DNA of 64,000 bases from NCBI RefSeq assembly GCF_042662685.1, contig NZ_JBHSYO010000004.1, forward strand, positions 372,001-436,000. The letters run 5' to 3'. Below the pieces are notes generated by a model. That model saw only the letters and a program-made list of their open reading frames with translations. It made no database searches and had not been told where the DNA came from. The stretch comes from Pseudobowmanella zhangzhouensis. GTDB lineage: Bacteria > Pseudomonadota > Gammaproteobacteria > Enterobacterales > Alteromonadaceae. The position numbers and the translations under genes are program-made. This document shows positions 17,223 to 24,600 of the stretch, in pieces (positions within the stretch are counted from its first letter, which is position 1; each line of letters opens with the position of its first letter).

Positions 17223-17956
17223 TGGATTTGCATTGTCATGTCGATTTGTATCCAGATCACAGTGAGGTACTTAATGACTTGAGAGAATGTAATTATTATG
17301 TGCTGTCAGTTACCACTGTGCCTTCCGCTTGGAGAGGCACAGTTAAACTCACAGAAGGAATCGCCCGTTGCAAGACCGCTTTAGGGCTACATCCACAGCT
17401 TGCCCATTTGAGAAAGAATGAACTAGCCATCTTCGATGAATTAGTATGTGAAACTAGATACATAGGAGAGATAGGTCTGGATGGTTCAAAGGGTTACATA
17501 CCGTACATCGCAGATCAACTCTACGTCTTCAACCATATTCTTGAAAAGTGTACGCAGTTCAATGACAAAATCCTTTCTATTCACAGCCTCAACGCTACAG
17601 AACAAGTACTTGAGTGCTTGAAAGCTCACCCCTATGCAGGAATACCAATACTTCATTGGTTTTTAGGAACCAAAAAACAAGTAATAGAAGCAACTGAACA
17701 TGGCTGTTTTTTTTCTGTTGGCCCGGCTATGTTGAATTCAAATCGGGGACTGAAAGTTGCTTCGTGGTTACCGCCTGATCGAGTACTACTCGAAACTGAT
17801 GGTCCATTTGCGAAAGTAGATAATTCCCCACTATTACCCTCGCAAGCCAAGCTCGCTATTCATGAGTTGGCCTTATTGTGGAAAACTAGTACCGAGAATG
17901 TTGTTGCTCAACTTAAACGAAACATAGTTTTGTTGTTGAATAGCGGCTTAGCATGA
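17219..17956 (+). CDS. qatD: QatD, TatD-like metal-dependent nuclease
   Basis: The 245-residue product is a TatD-family TIM-barrel hydrolase. Metal ligands are visible in order: LHCHVD (residues 4-9), IGEIGLD (about 81), SIHSL (about 120), ILHWFLG (about 145) and LLETDGP (about 190). Standard TatD proteins have HxHxD at the first site; here it is HCHVD, so HxH is kept. In QatABCD this is the presumed DNase-like component. It ends the operon; no clear terminator follows within 100 bases. A second ATG directly after the first could also be used. Confidence 0.92.
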   Translation: MMDLHCHVDLYPDHSEVLNDLRECNYYVLSVTTVPSAWRGTVKLTEGIARCKTALGLHPQLAHLRKNELAIFDELVCETRYIGEIGLDGSKGYIPYIADQLYVFNHILEKCTQFNDKILSIHSLNATEQVLECLKAHPYAGIPILHWFLGTKKQVIEATEHGCFFSVGPAMLNSNRGLKVASWLPPDRVLLETDGPFAKVDNSPLLPSQAKLAIHELALLWKTSTENVVAQLKRNIVLLLNSGLA

Positions 17957-18156
17957 ACTTTTATTGACTCTGGCGCTTTTCTGAAACCGGCTGGCCACAA
18001 GTAAATGCTAACCCTAAACCTGCCTTAAAAAAACAACATCTGGTAAAGGCTATGCTGTTGGATTCAATGTGAGAAGGCCTTCTGACTTTCTCCCCAGATT
18101 TAGCGCCATGATTTTAATGAGATTTCCAATAAACTGAGGCCAATGGATATCTCGAA

Positions 18157-18228
18157 ATGAAGAAACGTTACAGCGAAGAACAATCCTTAGCCTTCAAAGT
18201 ACTTGTAGTTCGATTGATGACATTTTAA
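18157..18228 (+). pseudogene. IS3-type transposase OrfA N-terminal relic
   Basis: Starting at ATG 18157, the frame reads MKKRYSEEQSLAFK and stops after 23 codons. This is the usual beginning of IS3-family OrfA proteins, but the rest of the gene is missing and the sequence turns into the HNH remnant region. No intact inverted repeats were identified. The 290-bp stretch between qatD and the HNH relic therefore looks like insertion-sequence debris. Confidence 0.6.
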
Positions 18229-18246
18229 TGTGCGACGACCTCAATT

Positions 18247-18716
18247 TCATTGTGCGAAAACGCTCCGGTAGCCGCATTTCTTGGTGTCGAGCGATGACAA
18301 TGACATGTGTGACCGACAGTAGTGTAATTTGCCGAGATTGCAGGTTTCACACAGAATTTGCAGGTTGTTGATATCCAACGCTAACTCCGGAAATTTCGCA
18401 CGGGGCTTAACGTGGTCTACGTGCAACACAGCTCCTTGTCATAGCCTGCCCCACAGCACAAACATTGGTTGCCATGGCGTTCAAATGCGCGCAGGCGCAA
18501 CGCTTTCCATTCCTGCGTGTTGTAAAAGTTTGTCGCCTTGTCAGCCTGTTCTGGTAACTGGCTCTGGCAGGTAAACGACTGCGGCAGTTCTCCCGGCACA
18601 TACAAAATGGCTTGTGCTCGCGCGTCTTGTTTGTCCAACCAGGAACGAATCGCTGAATGCGCGCGCTGCAAACTCTGATAGCGGGCGGTTCTGCGCTTTT
18701 GTGTGATATATGTCAC
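18247..18716 (-). pseudogene. HNH endonuclease, split by one frameshift
   Basis: A first frame from ATG 18716 encodes YNTQEWKALRLRAFERHGNQ then CLCCGAGYDKEL and stops at about 18417; the adjacent frame continues with LHVDHVKPRAKFPEL, DINNLQILCETCNLGK. Joined, they form a textbook HNH nuclease: the CxxC...CxxC zinc-knuckle pair flanking the HVDHVKP core. One missing base near 18427-18430 explains the break. It could be a true pseudogene, a sequencing error or, less likely, programmed frameshifting (no slippery heptamer seen). The N-terminal 55 residues are basic and helical. It follows a small membrane-protein gene on the same strand by 12 bases. Confidence 0.75.
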
Positions 18717-18728
18717 CTGATCCTTACT

Positions 18729-18929
18729 TTATTGCCCTTTACACTTTGACGTGAAAAAGCGCCATAAGTCATCCATTAGCGCCAGGGGCCAGGTACAGGC
18801 AAACACCAGTGATGTAATCAGTTCAGCGGGTATCGAACCGTTACCTAATAATTTGTGATGATGAATGTGGGGAAACACCCACATGAAATAGCAAACCGCC
18901 AATACTGCGTATATTTGTAAAAATTCCAT
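18729..18929 (-). CDS. Small membrane protein, 66 aa
   Basis: The 66-residue product has one N-terminal hydrophobic segment (FLQIYAVLAVCYFMWVF) and a second around residues 35-55 (AELITSLVFACTWPLALM), followed by a basic end (FFTSKCKGQ). It is probably an inner-membrane protein with two helices. I do not recognise a family. It is immediately upstream of the HNH relic on the same strand, so the two may have formed a unit. Confidence 0.55.
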   Translation of the reverse strand: MEFLQIYAVLAVCYFMWVFPHIHHHKLLGNGSIPAELITSLVFACTWPLALMDDLWRFFTSKCKGQ

Positions 18930-19066
18930 TTTTGCAGACTCTTCCTTGATCTGGATGATTAGTTAAACAGATAGTCATCTTTGGCTCAATTGCCAAGTTT
19001 TCTGTTCAACTTGTCGCGCATTGGTTCTGTCGTAAAAAGGTCGGTAACTACGAACAGGAGCAATTT

Positions 19067-19309
19067 ATGCCTGACTATACCGACCTGATTACTGCTGATG
19101 AACTGGCAAAGCGAATCCGTTTTTCCAAACACTACATTAGTACTTCCTTGCGCGACTCTGTGTTTGTGGAGGGTAAGCACTACATTCGGCCATTCGGACG
19201 GCGCAATGTGCTGTATATCTGGCCTGCGATTGAGAAAGAAATGTTTGCTTACCGTGACCGACCTCACGCTGTGATCCCGATGGCGGGTGGGAAGGTGTGC
19301 CGTGGCTAG
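19067..19309 (+). CDS. Excisionase-like DNA-binding protein
   Basis: The 80-residue basic product contains DLITADELAKRIRFSKHYISTSLRD, a winged-helix/MerR-like helix-turn-helix typical of excisionases and AlpA-like regulators, followed by a wing (GKHYIRPFGRRNVLYIWPAIEKEM). RBS GGAGC lies upstream. The gene overlaps the integrase start by eight bases. Small HTH proteins in this position usually act as recombination directionality factors, which is my inference here. Confidence 0.8.
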   Translation: MPDYTDLITADELAKRIRFSKHYISTSLRDSVFVEGKHYIRPFGRRNVLYIWPAIEKEMFAYRDRPHAVIPMAGGKVCRG

Positions 19310-20495
19310 CCTTAGAGTTCGTAATGGCAAACTTTTGATGGACTTTCGATATAACGGCGTTCGTTGTCGTGAGTTAACGGCACTGTCTGATACACCGCGA
19401 AACCGCAAGCGCATTGAGAAAGTCATGAACGATATCACTACGGATATAAAACTGGGACGGTTCGTCTACTCCGATTATTTTCCGCAGGGGGCACAGCGCT
19501 TTCGGCTGGAAAATCTGGATAACGCGACCCGGGAGTATATAGAGCAGCTCAACGCCCATCTGCCCAAGTTCGAAGAAGTGCCTCATTTTGAGGAATTTGC
19601 CTGGGAGTGGTTTAGCGAAAATCAGATCCGCTGGAAAACGTCACACGAGAAAAATATAAAGCTGATACTGGAAACCTACTTAATCCCCGAGTTTGGACGC
19701 AGCAAAGTGCATGAAATTTCACGTCCAGCCATTATCAAATACCGGGCGTCGTTAGGTAAACGGCGTGCGGCCCACGATAAAGATACCGTCAGTAATGACT
19801 GGATTAATCATGTGATGACTCCCCTACGCGGAATCATGACCGAGGCGGCAGTTCGCTTCGACTTTGCTAACCCTTATGAAGATATTCCGCCGTTAAAAAT
19901 TGAACGGTCTGAGATACACCCTTTGTCATTAGAGGAAGTACAGCGTTTTTTGCATCATGTACCTGAACCGTTTCACGATTACTACGTTGTGCGATTTTTT
20001 ACCGGGATGCGCACTGCGGAAATAGACGGCCTACAATGGCGTTTCGTTGATTTTGAACGTCGTCAAATTGTGATTCACGAGACGCTGGTGAACGGGAAAA
20101 CTGAAACGCCAAAAACCCGCGCGTCTTATCGTGCCATTCATATGTCGCAACCTGTACTCGAGGCGATGCAGCGACAGTATCAACGTTCTCGCCATTTTGA
20201 TTACGTCTTTTGCAACGAAGTAGGCAATGCACTCGATCACAGGAACATTAACAAGCGCATATGGAAACCGACCTTAGAGCGGGCCAATATTCCATATCGT
20301 CGCCCTTATGAGTCGCGCCATACGGCGGCTACTTTGTGGCTAGCTGCTGGTGAATCTCCAGAGTGGATCAGCCGCCAACTTGGACACAGCACCACAAAAA
20401 TGTTGTTTGAGGTTTACTCTCGCTACGTGCCAAATCTGACCAGACAAGACGGTAGTGCATTCGAAAGCTTGCTCGCAAAAAAAGGCATGATCTGA
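19302..20495 (+). CDS. Phage-type tyrosine integrase
   Basis: The 397-residue product is a site-specific tyrosine recombinase. The N-terminal arm-DNA-binding domain (ASLRVRNGKLLMDFRYNGVRCRE) is of the DUF3596 type, then a SAM-like core-binding domain (about 100-190). Catalytic residues are clear: Arg in FTGMRTAEIDGL, the HxxR-equivalent YESRHTAATL, and LGHSTTKMLFEVYSRY with the nucleophilic Tyr. In the YESRH block the first His is Tyr, a frequent variant. The start is GTG at 19302, matching the family N-terminus; GTG 19287 would add five residues. No tRNA lies immediately beside it, so the attachment site is unknown. Confidence 0.9.
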   Translation: MASLRVRNGKLLMDFRYNGVRCRELTALSDTPRNRKRIEKVMNDITTDIKLGRFVYSDYFPQGAQRFRLENLDNATREYIEQLNAHLPKFEEVPHFEEFAWEWFSENQIRWKTSHEKNIKLILETYLIPEFGRSKVHEISRPAIIKYRASLGKRRAAHDKDTVSNDWINHVMTPLRGIMTEAAVRFDFANPYEDIPPLKIERSEIHPLSLEEVQRFLHHVPEPFHDYYVVRFFTGMRTAEIDGLQWRFVDFERRQIVIHETLVNGKTETPKTRASYRAIHMSQPVLEAMQRQYQRSRHFDYVFCNEVGNALDHRNINKRIWKPTLERANIPYRRPYESRHTAATLWLAAGESPEWISRQLGHSTTKMLFEVYSRYVPNLTRQDGSAFESLLAKKGMI

Positions 20496-20839
20496 CACCG
20501 AATGAATGTGAATGCGTATCCTCCAACCCTGCGTTTAATTACCTTCTTGGTACAAAAATTTGTCAAACCACGCATATGTGATATTGCCGCATCGCGTTAC
20601 AAGTTTTTGCCAATTCAGAGTTAATTAGTAATTTGTTATTGCCATTCGCGACCGTGTCACATTGTTCGACATTATCGTAATGTTACAGATTAACAATAAG
20701 CAACACATTGATAAATAAGGATTTTCATTTAGGCCCACCAACACCCGCCCCCTTGTCATTTGTCGCGCACACAGCTTGTGTGATTTTGATTGGGCATGAC
20801 AAACGTTGTGCCTCGTTGACATTGAAAAAGGTAAAAATT
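20496..20839. other. AT-rich intergenic region between the two elements
   Basis: No gene was recognised in these 344 bases. The frame of the next gene is open from 20708, but the only convincing start is at 20840. The junction between the integrase island and the two-recombinase element should lie here or just after; no terminal inverted repeat could be identified by eye. Confidence 0.4.
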
Positions 20840-21571
20840 ATGTCTTTACTTCTAAAACCCGTAACAAAAAAAGTACGCGTACTGGCTCGTGTACTACCAC
20901 CTCATAACATCCCACTCACTGATTGCAATTTGGTTGCAATACATTCGTTTTGTCAAAAGCCCCTCTCCTCCGCAGTTGTTTCTTCAACTATGGCAACGCG
21001 GATTGACAATCAACTTGTTTTTGCAATGTACAGTCCCGGTCTTTACCCGCAATTTACGTTTCCAAATCCCTGTAATGTCGAAATTTGTAACACACAAATT
21101 CCGGCCGACGTCTGGAAAAACATGAGGGGAAAACTCATCTCTGATGAATTTGAGTCTCTGATAAATCACATGGAAGTGATAGACAATGATGCAGCAATAA
21201 ATTTTATCTGGTCGACATTAAAAGATAAGGAGCTTTTAGCAGAACTATTGGTGCCTCGTCAGCCTAGTCGCTTAATTAGCTGTTATCCTGATGAATTGGG
21301 CAACAAAGTCTTAACCGATATACTCAGTTTCACTCCGTCAGATTCAAATGACTGGTTTTTAAACTTTGTGGTGCAGCTCATTATTTCAGCGTATACCTTC
21401 AAGCAGAAAAATATGGGCTTGAATCCTGTTTACGCCCCTCTGTGTCTAGCTTTTCATGATCTTTATTATCGTAACAACGCTTTGTATAACGACATTCGTA
21501 ACAAAACGTTAGTGGCTTTTAACATTGATATTTATAAGGAATTTCCTCTGACGTTCTACTGCAGAGCTTAG
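20840..21571 (+). CDS. Orphan protein, 243 aa
   Basis: I do not recognise this protein. From ATG 20840 (GGTAAAAA upstream; the frame is open from 20708 but the earlier start lacks a ribosome site) it encodes 243 residues with several Cys and Pro in the N-terminal third, then helical segments (LISDEFESLINHMEVIDNDA, DWFLNFVVQLIISAYTFKQK) and a C-terminal YYRNNALYNDIRNKT. No signal peptide or clear motif is seen. Its stop overlaps by four bases the stop of the convergent recombinase gene, implying they have moved together. It could be cargo, for example a defence or regulatory protein. Confidence 0.6.
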   Translation: MSLLLKPVTKKVRVLARVLPPHNIPLTDCNLVAIHSFCQKPLSSAVVSSTMATRIDNQLVFAMYSPGLYPQFTFPNPCNVEICNTQIPADVWKNMRGKLISDEFESLINHMEVIDNDAAINFIWSTLKDKELLAELLVPRQPSRLISCYPDELGNKVLTDILSFTPSDSNDWFLNFVVQLIISAYTFKQKNMGLNPVYAPLCLAFHDLYYRNNALYNDIRNKTLVAFNIDIYKEFPLTFYCRA

Positions 21572-24500
21572 CAGAGTAGTTCCAGATATCTTAACCAAAT
21601 GCCGGTGACGTGCAGAGCTTGCACGAACACTGGCATCTGTTTTCTTTTCTGATTAGCCACATCTCGTACCTGGCTAATTTCCAGTACGCCATGGGGAGAG
21701 TTCCGCCCCTTGAATCTCGCCTTTGGATTTGGCATGGCTTGCAAAGCACTTGCGAATTTCGCTGGCAACCGCTTTTTCCAATAGGTTTGGTAGCTTTTTA
21801 AACCCCGCTCCGTCAGCGTGTCCAACCCGTCGACAACACGATGATAGAGACGGATTCGGATATTCTCTGGTGGAATGCCAATCGCATCCAACGCTGCCAA
21901 AAACACCTCAACCTGTTCTGGCTGTGTACACCTGACAGCGTACCCTGCCCGTTCCCGTGCCAGACTGAGCATTTTTACGCCATTCAAAATTGCCTGTTGG
22001 CGGCTCGCATGACGATCATTTAAAAAAATTGTCTCAACACGCCCTAATATGCCCATGAGTATCGCGCGGTTCCTCGACTCGGTTTTTCCTGGCGGCAACG
22101 CCGACTGTGGTTTTGGCGCTTTTGGGTATTGTGGAAATTTGGCGCCCTTATCTGGATATCTCTCAGCAAACCACGCAGCCGACTGTTCCACTGCCTGCAC
22201 ATCTGTAGTGCGATATCCGAGTGTCGCGGCAACAGTTTCTGCAGGGTGCTGGCGCAGCTTTTGAGTAATTTCAAACAGTTCGGACAGCGACAGGACGGTA
22301 TGTGATTGTTTGTACTTATCAATCACAGGTTGTAAATCAGGTGCAGGTAAGCCTATCAAAGATCGCTTGCCGCCATTGCTAATTCGTCCCAGAAATGGAT
22401 CATTTCCGTGCCTGAAAGACAGGCCCTCGCGAAATCCACACTGAGGGTATGACTCTGACAGCCTGATATCTGGCCATATAAACACCGCGTTGGCTGTTGT
22501 CAGTAATTCCGACTGTGTCAGTGCCACGGCGATTGAACGAATATGAATATAACGATTTATCGTGACATCGATTTCGCTGTGCCCCAGCATTTCACACAGA
22601 TGCCAGAATTTGAACGTATCGTCGTAGCCCTGGCACAAATTCTCAATAAATTTTTCACATTGCTCATCATCAAAAAATGGGTGGCACATAAACGCCGGGC
22701 GCCATCGACCATTGGACCAGGTTTTGTAAAATAGCCTCATACAGTTGAATGACGCGCAACTGTGGCGCAGATGATGGAACCTAACCGATTTGTCTCCTGT
22801 AACGGCGCGCAACAGATCTGATGCCAGCGACATTGCAGCAGAGGCTTGTGCCGCATTACTAAAAAGCGCTGAACTTTTTTTCATGCCCGACGCGCCTTGC
22901 GCTATTTCAACTAAATACGTCAATTGTGCTGTTGGCAACAGCGGCTGCAGTTCAATATTTCGAACCCCTGCGGGAGATTTTGGTTTGCGCTGTTCATTAG
23001 GTCGGATTTTTAATGTGCAACATTGGCCCCCCCCGCGTGGATAGGGTTGAACGTCACTCAGACACAATCCCAAAATCTCGTTACGTCGTAACCCGGCATA
23101 AAAACCGAGGGCGACAAACAACGCGGCCAATTTGGACTCTGCCGTATCAGCACTAGCCAAAGCAGCAAGCACTTTATCGATATCCGCTGGAGTAACCAGA
23201 TTGGCATCAACCCTCACTGCCAAATCCGGCAACTCCAATTCGTCCAGCGGAATGTCTGGCACAACACCAGTGCGCATCAAAAACTCAGCGAAATAGACGA
23301 CGAATTTTTTTTGTTGCGGCGATGCGACACCGTCAATTATGAGCTGCAATTTGTTCAATAATTCGGATTCAGACAGCAACCGCACATCCAGATCGATAAA
23401 TACATTCATTGCAGGCTGAAAAATTGTTGAAAAATATTGCGTTATTGTTGACGCTGCCAGGTGTGATTTTTTGACTCCACCATTTCGCATCATGGCAATC
23501 AACCAATAGCCCATCATGCGGGCCAAAAGATTCGGCTCTGTGAGCAAGGATTCTTCAATTTCTTTGCATATTGCTTTGTAGCTCGCTTTACCCAGGCGCT
23601 TTTTTGGAAACAGGGCTAACCAGGAGTTTTTTAACTGCCGTATCCGATTAATTTCATCAATGGATCTCACTGGCTGTGCGGGTTGACAGACACTATTTTG
23701 AATTTTGATTGGCAGGTCTTTCATCGGTAACGATAAAGGACCAGCATCGCCCCCCAGCTGACCAGTCATTAATCGGTGAAATACATTATTGGGTAACTCT
23801 GTAGATGAGATGGCCCCAACGATCAGTTGACTAAAGACCGGCCCGATTTGCATCGCCCCCTGATATTTTCGGCAACCGATAATCTGGCGCTCAGTGAGAT
23901 GTTCCAACCCAATTCCTAGCCCGTAACTTTTCAGCGCCAAGCGACATAACCTTATATCGATTACCTCCCTTAGGCTTAACATGTGTTTACGCACTCTCAA
24001 CAGCAATAGAGTGCTCGTATCACACAAAGCAAACCGTTGGCATGGCTCGTCATCCAAATGCGCGAAATTTTGATTATCAAAATAAATCAGCTTGCCATTT
24101 TTAATCAGATCGACGGCCGTTCGCAGATTGGGCACACAACAACGCAACATGAGCCAAACGATTAGTCGCCCCACTGCCGTTCTAAAAGGGAGTTCATCGC
24201 GGTTACGACCTATTTTCAGCCCCAACAGTTTGGCATTGTGTAAAGTGTGGAAGGCGTGGACATCAGAATCTGATAAAAAATCTTGTTCCGGCTCCAGTAT
24301 TACAGGCGCATTAAACTTACCAAGCTCATGCGCCCCTTGGCATTGCAAAACCATACTGTTCAAAATTAAGCGCAGCGCGTTTTTTGTCCCGTCGTCTTCG
24401 CAGGTGATCAGCGCACTTTGCAGCGTTTGCACGATTGAACTAACTGAACATTTTTTAAAACTCGCGGCTTGCTCGAGCGCGCGTTGTGCCGTTTCAAAAG

Positions 24501-24600
24501 CGACCGAAAATGCGCTCTCATCTCCGCGTATTTTCCGATTCATCGCCGCCAAATACCGCTCTGATTCGACGAGCCAGTCAGCTAACAGCTTAACGTCCAT
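21568..24600 (-). CDS. Large tyrosine recombinase with C-terminal extension, 1010 aa
   Basis: The product has a central tyrosine recombinase domain (about residues 470-700): Arg in FYAGLRRNEILGL (about 505), HHLRHS (609-614), LGHSEIDVTINRYIH with GH at about 673 and Tyr at about 684. Some 470 residues precede it and 320 follow, far larger than phage integrases (350-450). The C-terminal extension is basic, with KYKQSHTVLSLSELFEI and LGYRTTDVQAVEQSAAWFAE. I chose ATG 24600, which overlaps the previous gene by 11 bases and has GGAG upstream, over an ATG-like start at 24693. It is the last gene of the operon and the likely catalytic recombinase. Confidence 0.85.
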   Translation of the reverse strand: MDVKLLADWLVESERYLAAMNRKIRGDESAFSVAFETAQRALEQAASFKKCSVSSIVQTLQSALITCEDDGTKNALRLILNSMVLQCQGAHELGKFNAPVILEPEQDFLSDSDVHAFHTLHNAKLLGLKIGRNRDELPFRTAVGRLIVWLMLRCCVPNLRTAVDLIKNGKLIYFDNQNFAHLDDEPCQRFALCDTSTLLLLRVRKHMLSLREVIDIRLCRLALKSYGLGIGLEHLTERQIIGCRKYQGAMQIGPVFSQLIVGAISSTELPNNVFHRLMTGQLGGDAGPLSLPMKDLPIKIQNSVCQPAQPVRSIDEINRIRQLKNSWLALFPKKRLGKASYKAICKEIEESLLTEPNLLARMMGYWLIAMMRNGGVKKSHLAASTITQYFSTIFQPAMNVFIDLDVRLLSESELLNKLQLIIDGVASPQQKKFVVYFAEFLMRTGVVPDIPLDELELPDLAVRVDANLVTPADIDKVLAALASADTAESKLAALFVALGFYAGLRRNEILGLCLSDVQPYPRGGGQCCTLKIRPNEQRKPKSPAGVRNIELQPLLPTAQLTYLVEIAQGASGMKKSSALFSNAAQASAAMSLASDLLRAVTGDKSVRFHHLRHSCASFNCMRLFYKTWSNGRWRPAFMCHPFFDDEQCEKFIENLCQGYDDTFKFWHLCEMLGHSEIDVTINRYIHIRSIAVALTQSELLTTANAVFIWPDIRLSESYPQCGFREGLSFRHGNDPFLGRISNGGKRSLIGLPAPDLQPVIDKYKQSHTVLSLSELFEITQKLRQHPAETVAATLGYRTTDVQAVEQSAAWFAERYPDKGAKFPQYPKAPKPQSALPPGKTESRNRAILMGILGRVETIFLNDRHASRQQAILNGVKMLSLARERAGYAVRCTQPEQVEVFLAALDAIGIPPENIRIRLYHRVVDGLDTLTERGLKSYQTYWKKRLPAKFASALQAMPNPKARFKGRNSPHGVLEISQVRDVANQKRKQMPVFVQALHVTGIWLRYLELLC

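Larger units (their letters stand above)
11860..20500. mobile_element. Accessory (defence) island next to tRNA-Val
   Basis: Between tRNA-Val and a tyrosine integrase lie only accessory genes: a sigma-like fragment, QatABCD, an IS3 relic, a broken HNH gene, a small membrane protein, an excisionase-like gene and the integrase. The DNA is visibly more AT-rich than the flanking core genes, especially in 12.6-18.2 kb. Boundaries are approximate because no flanking direct repeat was found; the integrase is at the far end from the tRNA, which is unusual if tRNA-Val is its target. Confidence 0.55.
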
